Shown: piece by piece, positions 21,447 through 30,172 of the stretch
How positions within the stretch are numbered: position 1 is the stretch's first letter
Layout of the letters: every line of letters starts with the position of its first letter
IMG/VR virus record: IMGVR_UViG_3300037245_001529
Location: 1-43,416 of that record
Length of the DNA: 43,416 bases
Direction: 5' to 3' (one strand)
From: a virus
Position numbers and translations under genes: made by a program
The notes under the pieces: model-generated
The model's input: only the letters and a program-made list of their open reading frames with translations
Database searches by the model: none
What the model was told of the DNA's origin: nothing

Positions 21447-22424
21447 TTACCGGGCTCCTCGGTTCTGGAGTGCCTGCAATATTTGTTCGGCCTTTGTCGG
21501 GTCTTTTGCTAAACCTGATTCGATTTTCTTCTTTTGCTCCTGAGTAATCGTTCCCGCCTTGAATGCTTCTTCTATTTTGGCGGCAATGCCAGTGTCTTTT
21601 GCGACCTCTTGAAACTCTGCGCGGTCCTGGAACTTCTGGAACGTCTGGTCTTTTTCAGCCTCGAATTGCTCGTCCCACCATTCCTCGAAGTCGCGTTTTA
21701 CGCTTTCGGGATTTATACCGTCCTCCCATCCCACCTCCTCTGCTTTTTCGAGTCCGGCGTCGAAAGCTTCCTTGCCGAACCGCCTGTCTAAAACATCGCC
21801 CTTTTGAACTTTACTGAGCTTTTTGAGCCCGTCCATTATTTCGCTGAATCCTTTGTCGATCTGTTCTTTTGGTGCGGTCGGCTCAACCAGTTGGCCGGAT
21901 GCCACTACACGAGCCTTTGCCTCGTTTACCTGGGTCGGATTTGATGTCTTCCTGTTAATGATAGCAAGGTCGGAGTCTCTTTGCTTCTGTTCGGCGGTCG
22001 GCTTTACAGGTCCCGCTGTGCCTCTCCTCGCTGCCTGGCTCGCCAGAATCGCCTCCTTGATCTTCGCGCGGTCGATCCCGGTCGGCTGATTCAATATCCC
22101 CTCGGCTATCGGGCCGGTCAATACAGTCGACGGGCCGCGGTCAAGGCCGCTTGCGAACTTCTGAAAGCCGCCAACGATGCCGGGGTCAAACTCCGGGTCT
22201 TTCTCTGTGATGTTCAAAGCCGCTTGGCGGGCTACAAGATCAGGCGACATAGTAGGATTCTCACCTTGCAACTTGATCGTCTCGCTCACGAAGTCATTTA
22301 TCCGCTGGCGGTTCTGCCGCACCCGTTCACGCTGGCCCATCAAGTCAAGCACACGGTTAATGTTCCCGGTAGACTCTTGCACACTTGGCCCCCGGTCTCT
22401 TGTTAGGTCGATTACGCCTGCCAT
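21447..22424 (-). CDS. Putative internal virion protein
   Basis: A 325-residue polar protein, mostly helical, with long charged segments (FDAGLEKAEEVGWEDGINPE, then FEEWWDEQFEAEKDQTFQKF) and a C-terminal GTITQEQKKKIESGLAKDP helix. There are no recognised domains. Its position between two other internal-virion-type genes, abutting the giant protein, suggests a role in the ejected core. Confidence 0.65.
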   Translation of the reverse strand: MAGVIDLTRDRGPSVQESTGNINRVLDLMGQRERVRQNRQRINDFVSETIKLQGENPTMSPDLVARQAALNITEKDPEFDPGIVGGFQKFASGLDRGPSTVLTGPIAEGILNQPTGIDRAKIKEAILASQAARRGTAGPVKPTAEQKQRDSDLAIINRKTSNPTQVNEAKARVVASGQLVEPTAPKEQIDKGFSEIMDGLKKLSKVQKGDVLDRRFGKEAFDAGLEKAEEVGWEDGINPESVKRDFEEWWDEQFEAEKDQTFQKFQDRAEFQEVAKDTGIAAKIEEAFKAGTITQEQKKKIESGLAKDPTKAEQILQALQNRGAR

Positions 22425-22447
22425 GATATACCTCTCGTTTTAGAAAT

Positions 22448-23323
22448 TTATGCTACAGCAGTTCCGGGAAACCGTGCCCCGCCAAGATTAGGAAGCCCGC
22501 CGCCCGAACCTACCTTACCCGCCCCTGTCCCGCCCCCTAAGCCTCCGAGTCCACTCAGCAACCCGGCAACACTGCCGCCTATTGACGCGATGTCGCTGGT
22601 TACTCCGGCTATTTTCTGTAGTTCGCTCGGCCCGCCGCCAGTAATTACAGGGGTCGGGGTCTGCAACAACAGGCTTGCGATACTGGACTGCCCAATAGTT
22701 GAGAAATCAAACTTCTTCTGCTCACGTTGGAACATGGCATCGAATATTCGCTGCTGCAAGCTCCGCTGAGCTTCACCCGCTGCGGCCCCGACTCCTATCC
22801 TTCCGGTCGTTACCCCGGCTTTACGGGCTACAAGGTCCGATAGCAAGTTCGTGGCTTGTAATCTCTGAGCCTTAAAGTTGGTCGCCAACGTCGACAGTGC
22901 CCCAGCCGTTGCTAATTCTGTTTCCGCAATCGATCTGCCGGCAATATCGCGCCCGGCTGTCGTGCTTGCGGCCCCGCGCAACTGTAGTTGACGGCCTATC
23001 CGGTTAAGGGCAAGGTCGCCGGTTTTCCTGATTTCCTGGATAATGCCCTGTACTTGCGGCGAACTTACATCAAAACCCTGTTGCGATATCTCCGTCGCCA
23101 CCTCGATTGCCTTGTCAATACTGATCTCGCCGGTAGCATCGCGCAGGAACTCGCCAGCCAACTCAAACGCCTGCTGCTCAAGTTCGGAGAAACCCGCTAT
23201 TTCCTGCAAAGGTATTTCCTCCGGCGAAACCTGAGACGCCGCCTCTATTCGTAACCGGGCTGCCTTACTCGTTGGGTCCTCGCGGAACTCAACTTCCGGG
23301 TCGTCGCTACTGAAAAATCCCAT
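22448..23323 (-). CDS. Putative internal virion protein (Gly-rich C-terminus)
   Basis: A 291-residue protein. The middle is helical (SELEQQAFELAGEFLRDATG, LQQRIFDAMFQREQKKFDF) and the last about 60 residues are Gly-rich (LLSGLGGLGGGTGAGKVGSG). The layout is common for the first of the podovirus internal virion proteins, comparable in position to T7 gp14. The function is inferred from context. ATG 23323 follows AAGGAG. Confidence 0.65.
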   Translation of the reverse strand: MGFFSSDDPEVEFREDPTSKAARLRIEAASQVSPEEIPLQEIAGFSELEQQAFELAGEFLRDATGEISIDKAIEVATEISQQGFDVSSPQVQGIIQEIRKTGDLALNRIGRQLQLRGAASTTAGRDIAGRSIAETELATAGALSTLATNFKAQRLQATNLLSDLVARKAGVTTGRIGVGAAAGEAQRSLQQRIFDAMFQREQKKFDFSTIGQSSIASLLLQTPTPVITGGGPSELQKIAGVTSDIASIGGSVAGLLSGLGGLGGGTGAGKVGSGGGLPNLGGARFPGTAVA

Positions 23324-23359
23324 TAGATTACTCCTTATTGTATTGCATCCGGGTATTCT

Positions 23360-26353
23360 CTATTTACTTATTATACCCCTGGACCCTATCGTATCTTTTT
23401 CATAATGTACGTCAAAATCCAATATCGCCACGCCACCGGCATAATTATCACCAACCGATGCCTCCCGCCCAATCCTTATCATCAACACGGACGAAATAGT
23501 GTGCCCCGTACCGTCTATCCCAGCGACAGTAAGGTTTCCGAGTTGGTGCAGATACTGCGAATTTACCCCTGTCGCGTGCGTGGTTGTAACAAGAGTCGTA
23601 TTTGCCGGAAAATCCTCACCCTGGTCCGCCCACCAATACTCGAAGTCCATATCGAAGTTGTCGGACGGGTCAACGTCTGTCATTGTAAAGAAATGGATAT
23701 GCGGATATATCGTACTGCCCTCTTTCCAACTATGAGGCAGTTGGACAGTTGCCAGAACTTCATCGCCATCGCCGAACACAAACGCCCACACACCGGCAGA
23801 ACCGGCTCCGTCATCGGCTACCTTTGTAAGAGTCGGGTCATTTGCCGCTCCGCCGAACAGGGCGCGGCTCAGGGGCGTTACGTAGTCGGCCCATACCGTA
23901 GCCGCACCATTGAATTCAAGCGTTCCGTCGGCTTCAAACTCAGAATAGTCTGTTGTCCCACCATCGCCTATGCGAGTAATTTCCGGGATACTTACCCCTG
24001 CCCCATCTGTGCCTATTTGGAACCACTCGGCAGAGCCTATGTCTACGATTTGGAAAGAGCCGAACTTATTGCTCAGGCCGGTCGGGAAACCATGTATATG
24101 TACTTCCGGCGTTTCAGCATCAGTGGCGGCTTCAAACATCCCAATGTTAATACCGGCAAATGGAACCAAAGATAGCGTGGTTGGTGAGTCAAGAACCCTA
24201 AATATCGTTTGGCCCTCCATTTGGATTCGAGCCGCACCAGTTCCCTTTCCGTTCAAAATTAAAATAGTTTCTGTATTCGTCCCCTCATCTGTCTGAAATA
24301 TAAACTGCCCCTTAGTCCATTTAATAAACACATTTGAAGTATCGTGAAATATCTGTATCTTATCCGAACCATCCGCAGAACCTATTTCGACTCTATGGGT
24401 CACCGCATCCACTACCAAGTCTGTTGTGTTTACCGTGAGGCTGTTAATGATAGCAACGTCTGCACCAGAGTCGATAGTGAGGGCAGTGGCAGGCGTATCG
24501 CCCAACGCACCTGTGTTGACACTGAATACCATCTTCCCCTTTTCGTCATCAGCCGCCCCGTCGTGGCTTACTTCTATGCGGGCAAGGGTGGACTCAGCCG
24601 AAGCCGTTGTCTGGTGACCTTTGAAGTTCAAACGAGACTCACGCCCACCATCGCCATCTTCGACTGTGCTGTTGTGCAGGGTGATGTATGGTTCAGTGGA
24701 GGTCATTTCAAGAAGGTTTTCGGGGGCGATTTCGCCTATGCCTAAGTTGCCATCATGTAAAATAGTTACTCTAATTGGTATATCTGCACCGCCCCCAGAA
24801 GGTTTGGTGGCAAAATGTAAGTTGCCATAAGAAGCGGCCCCCACCCTCTCGTGAACTATTGCTGCACCAACAGCTGCTGGCCCGTCTGTAATACCAAAAC
24901 CTATACCAATACCCTCTCCATTATCGTTGCCCAAGTTGTGCAAATCTACTGTTAAATTAGATACATCAATATTTGCACCACTCATTGCGTTGGCTATAGT
25001 ATGTATCGTCAGTTCGTGTTCCGGACTCGCCGTCCCTATCCCCACCCGATGAGTAATTGGTTCAACTACCAGCGTAGTAGTGTCTACGGTGAGCCCAGCG
25101 TCAAGTTGCATGTCATGGTCGAATATAGACAGGTCGTTATCACTTTCATACGTGTATTTCCCTCTATTTACCCCGCTGCCGTCGAAGTTCAGGACAACAT
25201 CCGTGGAGTTTCCCATAAGAAAGTCAAAGCTGGTGCCTATATTGAAATCTAAAGTATGATTAACAGCGGGGATGCCGATGGTACCATCGAGAAAAATACC
25301 AACCCAATTAAAAGTACCACTGCCAAGTTGTTTGGAAGAGGCGGACGGGATGACATTGCCCGTATTCGTTAAATTCACGCCGTTAAAATCCGTGCTGGTG
25401 TTTACTACCAGTGCGTCAACGTCCAGCGAATCGGCGTCAATATCTCCGGCGGCCGTAATGTCATTGCCGCCCATAGCGAGGTTGCCGCCTAAAATCGTTG
25501 TGGTCGTAACGATCAGAGCGTCGATGGTGACAAGCGGTGTCTGTGTGTCGACGTTAAGAATTACCGCGGGGTTGGCAACGGCAGTGAAAGACCATTGATC
25601 CCCAAGAACAAAAACATCTGATCCGGAATCAAGGAACGCTATTCTGATTCCAGCGTCCAGCGTTGTAAAGGTGAATGGCGCAGCCACGCCCGTCGCCTGC
25701 TCTATCGTGTCCTTGCTCCACTTGTACGTATCAGGATTAGTGCCATCTATCTCTATTACATAATCAGCATCCGAGCCATCGGTGAAATTGCCAGTAATCC
25801 GCAATTGAAACGGCGACCCATCAGACTCCTGAACAACGTCAGTAAACGCAGCAACTACAAGAAGTTCATTAGCACTACTTCCAGATAGCTTCAAAGAAGA
25901 ACCTGTACCTAAAGCATCATTGAAAATAGTGCCAGTAACATCGAGGTCGCCAATTACTTCGATGGTAGCCCCTTGTGTTTCAAGAATTATGTTGTTAGTA
26001 AGGGAATTCAGCGTGATCCCTGTGCGTTCTATATCTATCCGTGGAAGCCTGTTACCGATAGAAAAAGCCAGGAAACCATTAAAAGATTTAATGTCAGCGC
26101 CGTTTGAAAGCGCATCTATTTGGAAATTACCATCCAGTAGCGAGATAAACGACGGCCTGAGCACCATATTATTTAGCGGGGTGTCCACAAGCGTCATCTT
26201 AGGGCTGCCGTCACCGAAATCATCAAGCACCATTTCTCCGGCAGGCCAGATTAATTTATTACCATTGCTCGGGAATTCACGGTCGCCGCGGGTCCCGAAA
26301 CAAGTGCCCGCCAGAAGGATCAAGAGCCATGTATAATACCTGCTTCTTGCCAT
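23360..26353 (-). CDS. Tail fibre-like protein with Sec signal peptide
   Basis: A 997-residue protein, beta-rich with many repeats of the fibre type (LTVDTTTLVVEPITHRVGIG and LTVNTTDLVVDAVTHRVEIG are paralogous units that end in HRV-x-IG). The C-terminal domain (FGDGDEVLATVQLPHSWKEG, then YPHIHFFT and FEYWWADQG) is found at the ends of many phage fibres and probably binds the receptor. The start is odd: MARSRYYTWLLILLAGTCFG has a basic n-region and hydrophobic core like a signal peptide. I use ATG 26353; one at 26368 is also possible. It overlaps the gene upstream by 34 bases. A tail fibre should not need export, so the signal is a puzzle. Confidence 0.8.
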   Translation of the reverse strand: MARSRYYTWLLILLAGTCFGTRGDREFPSNGNKLIWPAGEMVLDDFGDGSPKMTLVDTPLNNMVLRPSFISLLDGNFQIDALSNGADIKSFNGFLAFSIGNRLPRIDIERTGITLNSLTNNIILETQGATIEVIGDLDVTGTIFNDALGTGSSLKLSGSSANELLVVAAFTDVVQESDGSPFQLRITGNFTDGSDADYVIEIDGTNPDTYKWSKDTIEQATGVAAPFTFTTLDAGIRIAFLDSGSDVFVLGDQWSFTAVANPAVILNVDTQTPLVTIDALIVTTTTILGGNLAMGGNDITAAGDIDADSLDVDALVVNTSTDFNGVNLTNTGNVIPSASSKQLGSGTFNWVGIFLDGTIGIPAVNHTLDFNIGTSFDFLMGNSTDVVLNFDGSGVNRGKYTYESDNDLSIFDHDMQLDAGLTVDTTTLVVEPITHRVGIGTASPEHELTIHTIANAMSGANIDVSNLTVDLHNLGNDNGEGIGIGFGITDGPAAVGAAIVHERVGAASYGNLHFATKPSGGGADIPIRVTILHDGNLGIGEIAPENLLEMTSTEPYITLHNSTVEDGDGGRESRLNFKGHQTTASAESTLARIEVSHDGAADDEKGKMVFSVNTGALGDTPATALTIDSGADVAIINSLTVNTTDLVVDAVTHRVEIGSADGSDKIQIFHDTSNVFIKWTKGQFIFQTDEGTNTETILILNGKGTGAARIQMEGQTIFRVLDSPTTLSLVPFAGINIGMFEAATDAETPEVHIHGFPTGLSNKFGSFQIVDIGSAEWFQIGTDGAGVSIPEITRIGDGGTTDYSEFEADGTLEFNGAATVWADYVTPLSRALFGGAANDPTLTKVADDGAGSAGVWAFVFGDGDEVLATVQLPHSWKEGSTIYPHIHFFTMTDVDPSDNFDMDFEYWWADQGEDFPANTTLVTTTHATGVNSQYLHQLGNLTVAGIDGTGHTISSVLMIRIGREASVGDNYAGGVAILDFDVHYEKDTIGSRGIISK

Positions 26354-26577
26354 TCTGCACCATCCCATTTCTGAAATTCTAAGTCACCATTTTCGTTATT
26401 GATTACACGCCACGTGTTCGCCAAAAAACCGCCTTCAATTATATTGCTGTAAAAGTTTTCGTACCATGCGTCGAATTCCCGCATGAAATTATGAAGCCAT
26501 CTTTTCATATCTTCCACGCTTTCTATATTTTCTATTGCGACTCGCTCGAACGGGATTTGAGAAGGCAATAAGCTCAT
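26320..26577 (-). CDS. Small tail-region protein
   Basis: An 85-residue protein. A helical N-terminus (ESVEDMKRWLHNFMREFDAW) is followed by NTWRVINNENGDLEFQKWDG, a beta hairpin motif typical of small phage proteins encoded next to fibres. It overlaps the hub gene by four bases (ATGA) and the fibre gene by 34, so it is tied into tail assembly. The role is unknown; a chaperone or fibre adaptor are options. Confidence 0.65.
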   Translation of the reverse strand: MSLLPSQIPFERVAIENIESVEDMKRWLHNFMREFDAWYENFYSNIIEGGFLANTWRVINNENGDLEFQKWDGAEWQEAGIIHGS

Positions 26578-28415
26578 CGATCATCGTCTTCCTCAAAGTC
26601 CCGGAAATCTATTCCGATAACATCCATCAATGCCGTACTCTCAAGTTTTATATTCGCATTTTGAAACCTCACATCAAACGGTAGATGTGGAATCACGAAC
26701 TCTCGGCTATTGGAAGCGGTAAGCGACATCGTGCCAAGGAAAGTCCATCCGCTTGATTCGTTGTCTCGGATATACACCGAAACGAAACTTCCCGCCGTTC
26801 GCCTGCGAAAGGTAACGTACATCCCATTATTAACTCGATTAAACGGAAAGAGCGACCCGAGATTCGTATTGAAAACAAAGGCCCGCGTCATGTCGTTGCC
26901 GTCGTCTGACTCTGACATATACATATCGAACGTATCGCCGTTGTAATCCGATACCAGGATAAGCGGGAACCCGACAACTGTTAGATTCGAGTCGTATTTG
27001 TTATCCCACGCCGCACCCCAATCGTCATAGTTGGCGTAGGGCAGGTTGTCGTATGTAAACGCCGTTTGCCTGGTGTATTTGCCGAACGCCCTGACAGGCA
27101 AGTCTATAATGAAACTATCCGCCGTGGCCGGATTGAAACTTATAATCTTATCGTTTGTCTCGGAACTCCCGAAAGCAAACGCCAGATTGATTGTCCCGAA
27201 AGCATCGATGAACGTCATTTGCGCAAACTCGGCAACCGACGTATTGAGGTTTTTGATTGTCTTATCAACCAGGGCCGACACGTCTATCGGCGTGCGTATC
27301 TCTCGTATGGTCAGATCGGAAGCAAGCCAATATAATCGGCCTGACCGGTCATTGCTGATCGCATGTTGCGAAATCGCACCTACCTTTAATTCTTCTTCCA
27401 GCCATGTAAACACAATCGGGTCTGTTACGAGTGTGCCCCTTATATGCCGTTCCTGCTTGAACATGATGAGGTTGCCTTGCCACTTGCCCGCACCGACAAG
27501 GAAATCCGGTGTGTTGTCGAAATTCTTCAACCCCGCATCACCGTTACTGTTGATATCGAAGTCCGTCGGGTCACTCCGGGTGGAAAAGTTGACTCTCAGT
27601 GGGAAAACGTCGTTGTTGTTGTGAGTAACATAGCACAGGAATAAATACGACTCATAGCTCGCAAGGAACCGGGCTTTTACGACGAACGTAGTTCCATCCT
27701 CAACATCAACCCCCGACGCACTGCCCATGTCAGCGAAGCTATTACTGACACTTCCACCGGTTTGATTGACAAACCATTTTTGGACGAGGTCAATATTGTT
27801 CGTTGCGTAAACGTCGTCAAGGTGGGTAACGATACTCCAATGCTCGACCGTATCAGGTGTCCCGGACGTGAACTTTACAGTCAGCGACTTATCCGTAGCG
27901 TTCCACAGAAAAACATGGTTGACCGTCGCCAGAAGCAATAACTCCGCCTGGTTGACCTGCCTGACGTGTCGATGGTATTCAATGACCGGCGTTGTGCCTA
28001 CGAATACGCTGCCGGACCCCGCATCTGTCGTGATAGCCTCCACGGTAACTATACTCGACGTCGTTGGGAGAGTGTCAACTGTAAACGTGATATTATTGCC
28101 ATCTTCGTCGTTGCCATTGACCCTGATCGTATCGCCGACCCCTAAAGCTGTCGATCCTGCCGAATGGTCGCCGGTGATGTTGATTGTTTTCGTTCCTGAG
28201 ACAATGGATGTTATCGCAAATACATCGGTCGGCGTTGCAATCTTTACGCTCTCGGAATCAAACAACTCGGCAAGCCTGCCCTTGATCGACTTGGCCTCCC
28301 CATGCCGCACGCGCATATTAAGCGACTCGTCCGCCATGAACGCTTCGTCCAGCCGAATCGTCGGTATCTGTTCGTTTTTACCGACTTCGCCGCTTATTAT
28401 TGCAAAATCCGCCAT
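26574..28415 (-). CDS. Tail hub / packaged DNA stabilisation protein (P22 gp10-like)
   Basis: A 613-residue protein, beta-rich throughout, with repeated propeller-like strands (LLLLATVNHVFLWNA, YESYLFLCYVTHNN, KWQGNLIMFKQERHIRG, RSGRLYWLASDLTIREI). These match the layout of podovirus tail-hub proteins such as P22 gp10 and the tail tubular B group, which plug the portal tail. The assignment is by fold pattern and by position between connector and fibre genes. The C-terminus is acidic. Confidence 0.65.
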   Translation of the reverse strand: MADFAIISGEVGKNEQIPTIRLDEAFMADESLNMRVRHGEAKSIKGRLAELFDSESVKIATPTDVFAITSIVSGTKTINITGDHSAGSTALGVGDTIRVNGNDEDGNNITFTVDTLPTTSSIVTVEAITTDAGSGSVFVGTTPVIEYHRHVRQVNQAELLLLATVNHVFLWNATDKSLTVKFTSGTPDTVEHWSIVTHLDDVYATNNIDLVQKWFVNQTGGSVSNSFADMGSASGVDVEDGTTFVVKARFLASYESYLFLCYVTHNNNDVFPLRVNFSTRSDPTDFDINSNGDAGLKNFDNTPDFLVGAGKWQGNLIMFKQERHIRGTLVTDPIVFTWLEEELKVGAISQHAISNDRSGRLYWLASDLTIREIRTPIDVSALVDKTIKNLNTSVAEFAQMTFIDAFGTINLAFAFGSSETNDKIISFNPATADSFIIDLPVRAFGKYTRQTAFTYDNLPYANYDDWGAAWDNKYDSNLTVVGFPLILVSDYNGDTFDMYMSESDDGNDMTRAFVFNTNLGSLFPFNRVNNGMYVTFRRRTAGSFVSVYIRDNESSGWTFLGTMSLTASNSREFVIPHLPFDVRFQNANIKLESTALMDVIGIDFRDFEEDDDR

Positions 28416-29285
28416 TTACCGCCCCACCGCAAACCATCTTACTTCGTCAACAACAGCGAAGTTAGTATTTCGTATCTTAAATGATGCAGCAGTTATTGTA
28501 TGTGTCGTCGTGTCTGAGTTATTCGTTCCCGTGTCGTTACCAGCACAAGCTATAGCTTGAAAGCAAGCAGTCGGAAAAGCAGTCGCAAAAGTCACAGTGG
28601 TATCAGTAGAGGACTTGGCTATACTGCCCCATTTCGTTATCACGCCGTTAGCAGAGGTCGTTGAACCTATCGAGTCATTTCCACCGGACGGAGTTGCGGC
28701 AGCTACATTATTAAACTTCCATTGTCCGAAATGTACTGCATCACCAGACGCATCGCCTGCATCAAGCCCTGTTATTTCATTAGAGCCCATTGCTAAGGCG
28801 CCACTCATAGTTGTCGCTGCAAGGCCGCCCGTAAGCGTCGTTTCGTCCGTAACATCAAGAGTCCCGGCGACAAGCGTGTTGCCACTCGCCGCCGTAACAG
28901 TGAACTTGTCCGTATTGACCGCAAAGTCGCCTGTAACGCCCAACGTGCTGCCTGTGGTCATTGTACCGGCGTTGACGATAGAATCCGTGGTAATGTTCGT
29001 GTGCGTAGCGTCGCCTGTTATCACCGTGCCTGTAAGGTCGACGTTATGTTCTACTGCAAGGATCTCCTGAAAGCCCGCCTGTATTCGCCGCATGTTGTCG
29101 TCGGCCTCTGCGGGCGAATCTCCGCCGCCCGGCAAGGAAGTGTCAATCAGGTCGTTATAGACCGTGCCCATCGAACTCTGAATCAGCGTCTTGACAATGT
29201 TGATCGGCGCATACAAAGCCGCGCAAATGGTCGGTGAAAGCCAGAGAAGACCAATGATTAAGATTATTTTATTTCTTGTTTTCAT
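28416..29285 (-). CDS. Fibre-like structural protein with signal peptide
   Basis: A 289-residue protein. The start, MKTRNKIILIIGLLWLSPTI, then CAALYA, has the form of a Sec signal peptide. The next section resembles a podovirus tail fibre or head fibre (LPGGGDSPAEADDNMRRIQA), then a beta-helix-like stretch of Thr/Gly repeats (VTGDFAVNTDKFTVTAASGN) and a C-terminal receptor-type domain (FATAFPTACFQAIACAGNDT). ATG 29285 has GGGAAAGG upstream; a longer frame from 29324 would overlap more of the previous gene. Confidence 0.75.
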   Translation of the reverse strand: MKTRNKIILIIGLLWLSPTICAALYAPINIVKTLIQSSMGTVYNDLIDTSLPGGGDSPAEADDNMRRIQAGFQEILAVEHNVDLTGTVITGDATHTNITTDSIVNAGTMTTGSTLGVTGDFAVNTDKFTVTAASGNTLVAGTLDVTDETTLTGGLAATTMSGALAMGSNEITGLDAGDASGDAVHFGQWKFNNVAAATPSGGNDSIGSTTSANGVITKWGSIAKSSTDTTVTFATAFPTACFQAIACAGNDTGTNNSDTTTHTITAASFKIRNTNFAVVDEVRWFAVGR

Positions 29286-29505
29286 CTTTGCCTTTCCCGA
29301 CCCTGTATCTGCCGTAGATGACACCTATCGCCCCCGCAACAACGCCGATGTCCTTGACTTGTTCGGTTGTGCCCTTGCCGTCGGTCATCGTGTCGTAAGT
29401 TTGCGCAATCTGTTTATCGCCGATACCGATAATGTTCATCAGGGCGATAATGATAATAATAATTGCGCTGTTGATCGTTTTCGATTTAATCGGGTGCTTA
29501 TTCAT
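29269..29505 (-). CDS. Small membrane protein, holin-like
   Basis: A 78-residue protein. MNKHPIKSKTINSA leads into a first span (IIIIIIALMNIIGIG), a polar loop, a second weaker hydrophobic segment (VKDIGVVAGAIGVIYG) and a basic tail. The HPIKSKT-span-loop-span-YGRYR layout is common among small phage membrane proteins annotated as holins. I start it at ATG 29505 behind GGGAGAT; the frame from 29586 covers the end of the connector gene. Its place in the tail cluster is unusual for a holin. Confidence 0.65.
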   Translation of the reverse strand: MNKHPIKSKTINSAIIIIIIALMNIIGIGDKQIAQTYDTMTDGKGTTEQVKDIGVVAGAIGVIYGRYRVGKGKDENKK

Positions 29506-29507
29506 AA

Positions 29508-30110
29508 CTATCTCCCTACAATACTTGGTTGAGGTGGGTTCATGGCTATCATCGTGGCTCGCTCTGCCAGGTAAATTGGCAGCCACACATCAATATAGCT
29601 TATTTTTTTATGGAACAACGCCGCGTGGTAGGTAGCCCCGTAATCAAGGGCGTTGGCAAACTCATCGCCGTAAGCGATACTGTCTACGTTTCTTGCCGAA
29701 TGCTGGTAGTAGTCGACTGTAAAAGTAATGTCCTGGCTCAGTGTCGGGTAGATAAAAAACTTCTTGTTGTACTCCGCAAACCACATCTGGCCGGGAGTTG
29801 AACTGACCTGTAACCCTTCTGTTTTTCGCAGATACTCTTTGTACCCACCGGGCAGGGCAATCAACGGATTCCTGTCGTTGCTCCCGTCGTTGGGCTGAAT
29901 CGTTATGAGTCTCTTGAAAAGTGTCGGATAATCAATCGTTTTTGCGCCCGACACTGCCGCAATCTCAACTGGCTCGGCTGTCAGAAGGTTGTATTTCGCT
30001 AAATCCGTCAAAGTTGCCTTGATCGCCGGATCCACGTCGGCCTGAGCGAATGTCGTTTCAAGTAGTGCGACTTTTACGAATGATAGAATGTCAGCTTTGT
30101 CAATCGCCAT
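29508..30110 (-). CDS. Head-tail connector / tail adaptor protein
   Basis: A 200-residue protein with a helical start (IDKADILSFVKVALLETTF) and a beta core (LFKRLITIQPNDGS, GQMWFAEYNKKFFIYPTL, ITFTVDYYQHSA) ending in helices. The pattern resembles the adaptor or tail tubular A-like proteins that bind the portal, and the position just after capsid genes fits. The assignment is tentative. It lies immediately after an intrinsic terminator. Confidence 0.6.
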   Translation of the reverse strand: MAIDKADILSFVKVALLETTFAQADVDPAIKATLTDLAKYNLLTAEPVEIAAVSGAKTIDYPTLFKRLITIQPNDGSNDRNPLIALPGGYKEYLRKTEGLQVSSTPGQMWFAEYNKKFFIYPTLSQDITFTVDYYQHSARNVDSIAYGDEFANALDYGATYHAALFHKKISYIDVWLPIYLAERATMIAMNPPQPSIVGR

Positions 30111-30117
30111 GATAACT

Positions 30118-30152
30118 CCAAAAACAGGCCCGACCCGAAAGCCGGGCCTGTT
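30118..30152 (-). terminator. Terminator after the capsid block
   Basis: AACAGGCCCG (minus strand, 30143-30152) pairs perfectly with CGGGCCTGTT (30123-30132) over ten bases, and a run of T follows directly. Many podoviruses have a terminator near their capsid gene; here it separates the capsid and 636-residue genes from the connector and tail genes. Confidence 0.88.
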
Positions 30153-30172
30153 AGTTCTACTTAAACTAATGC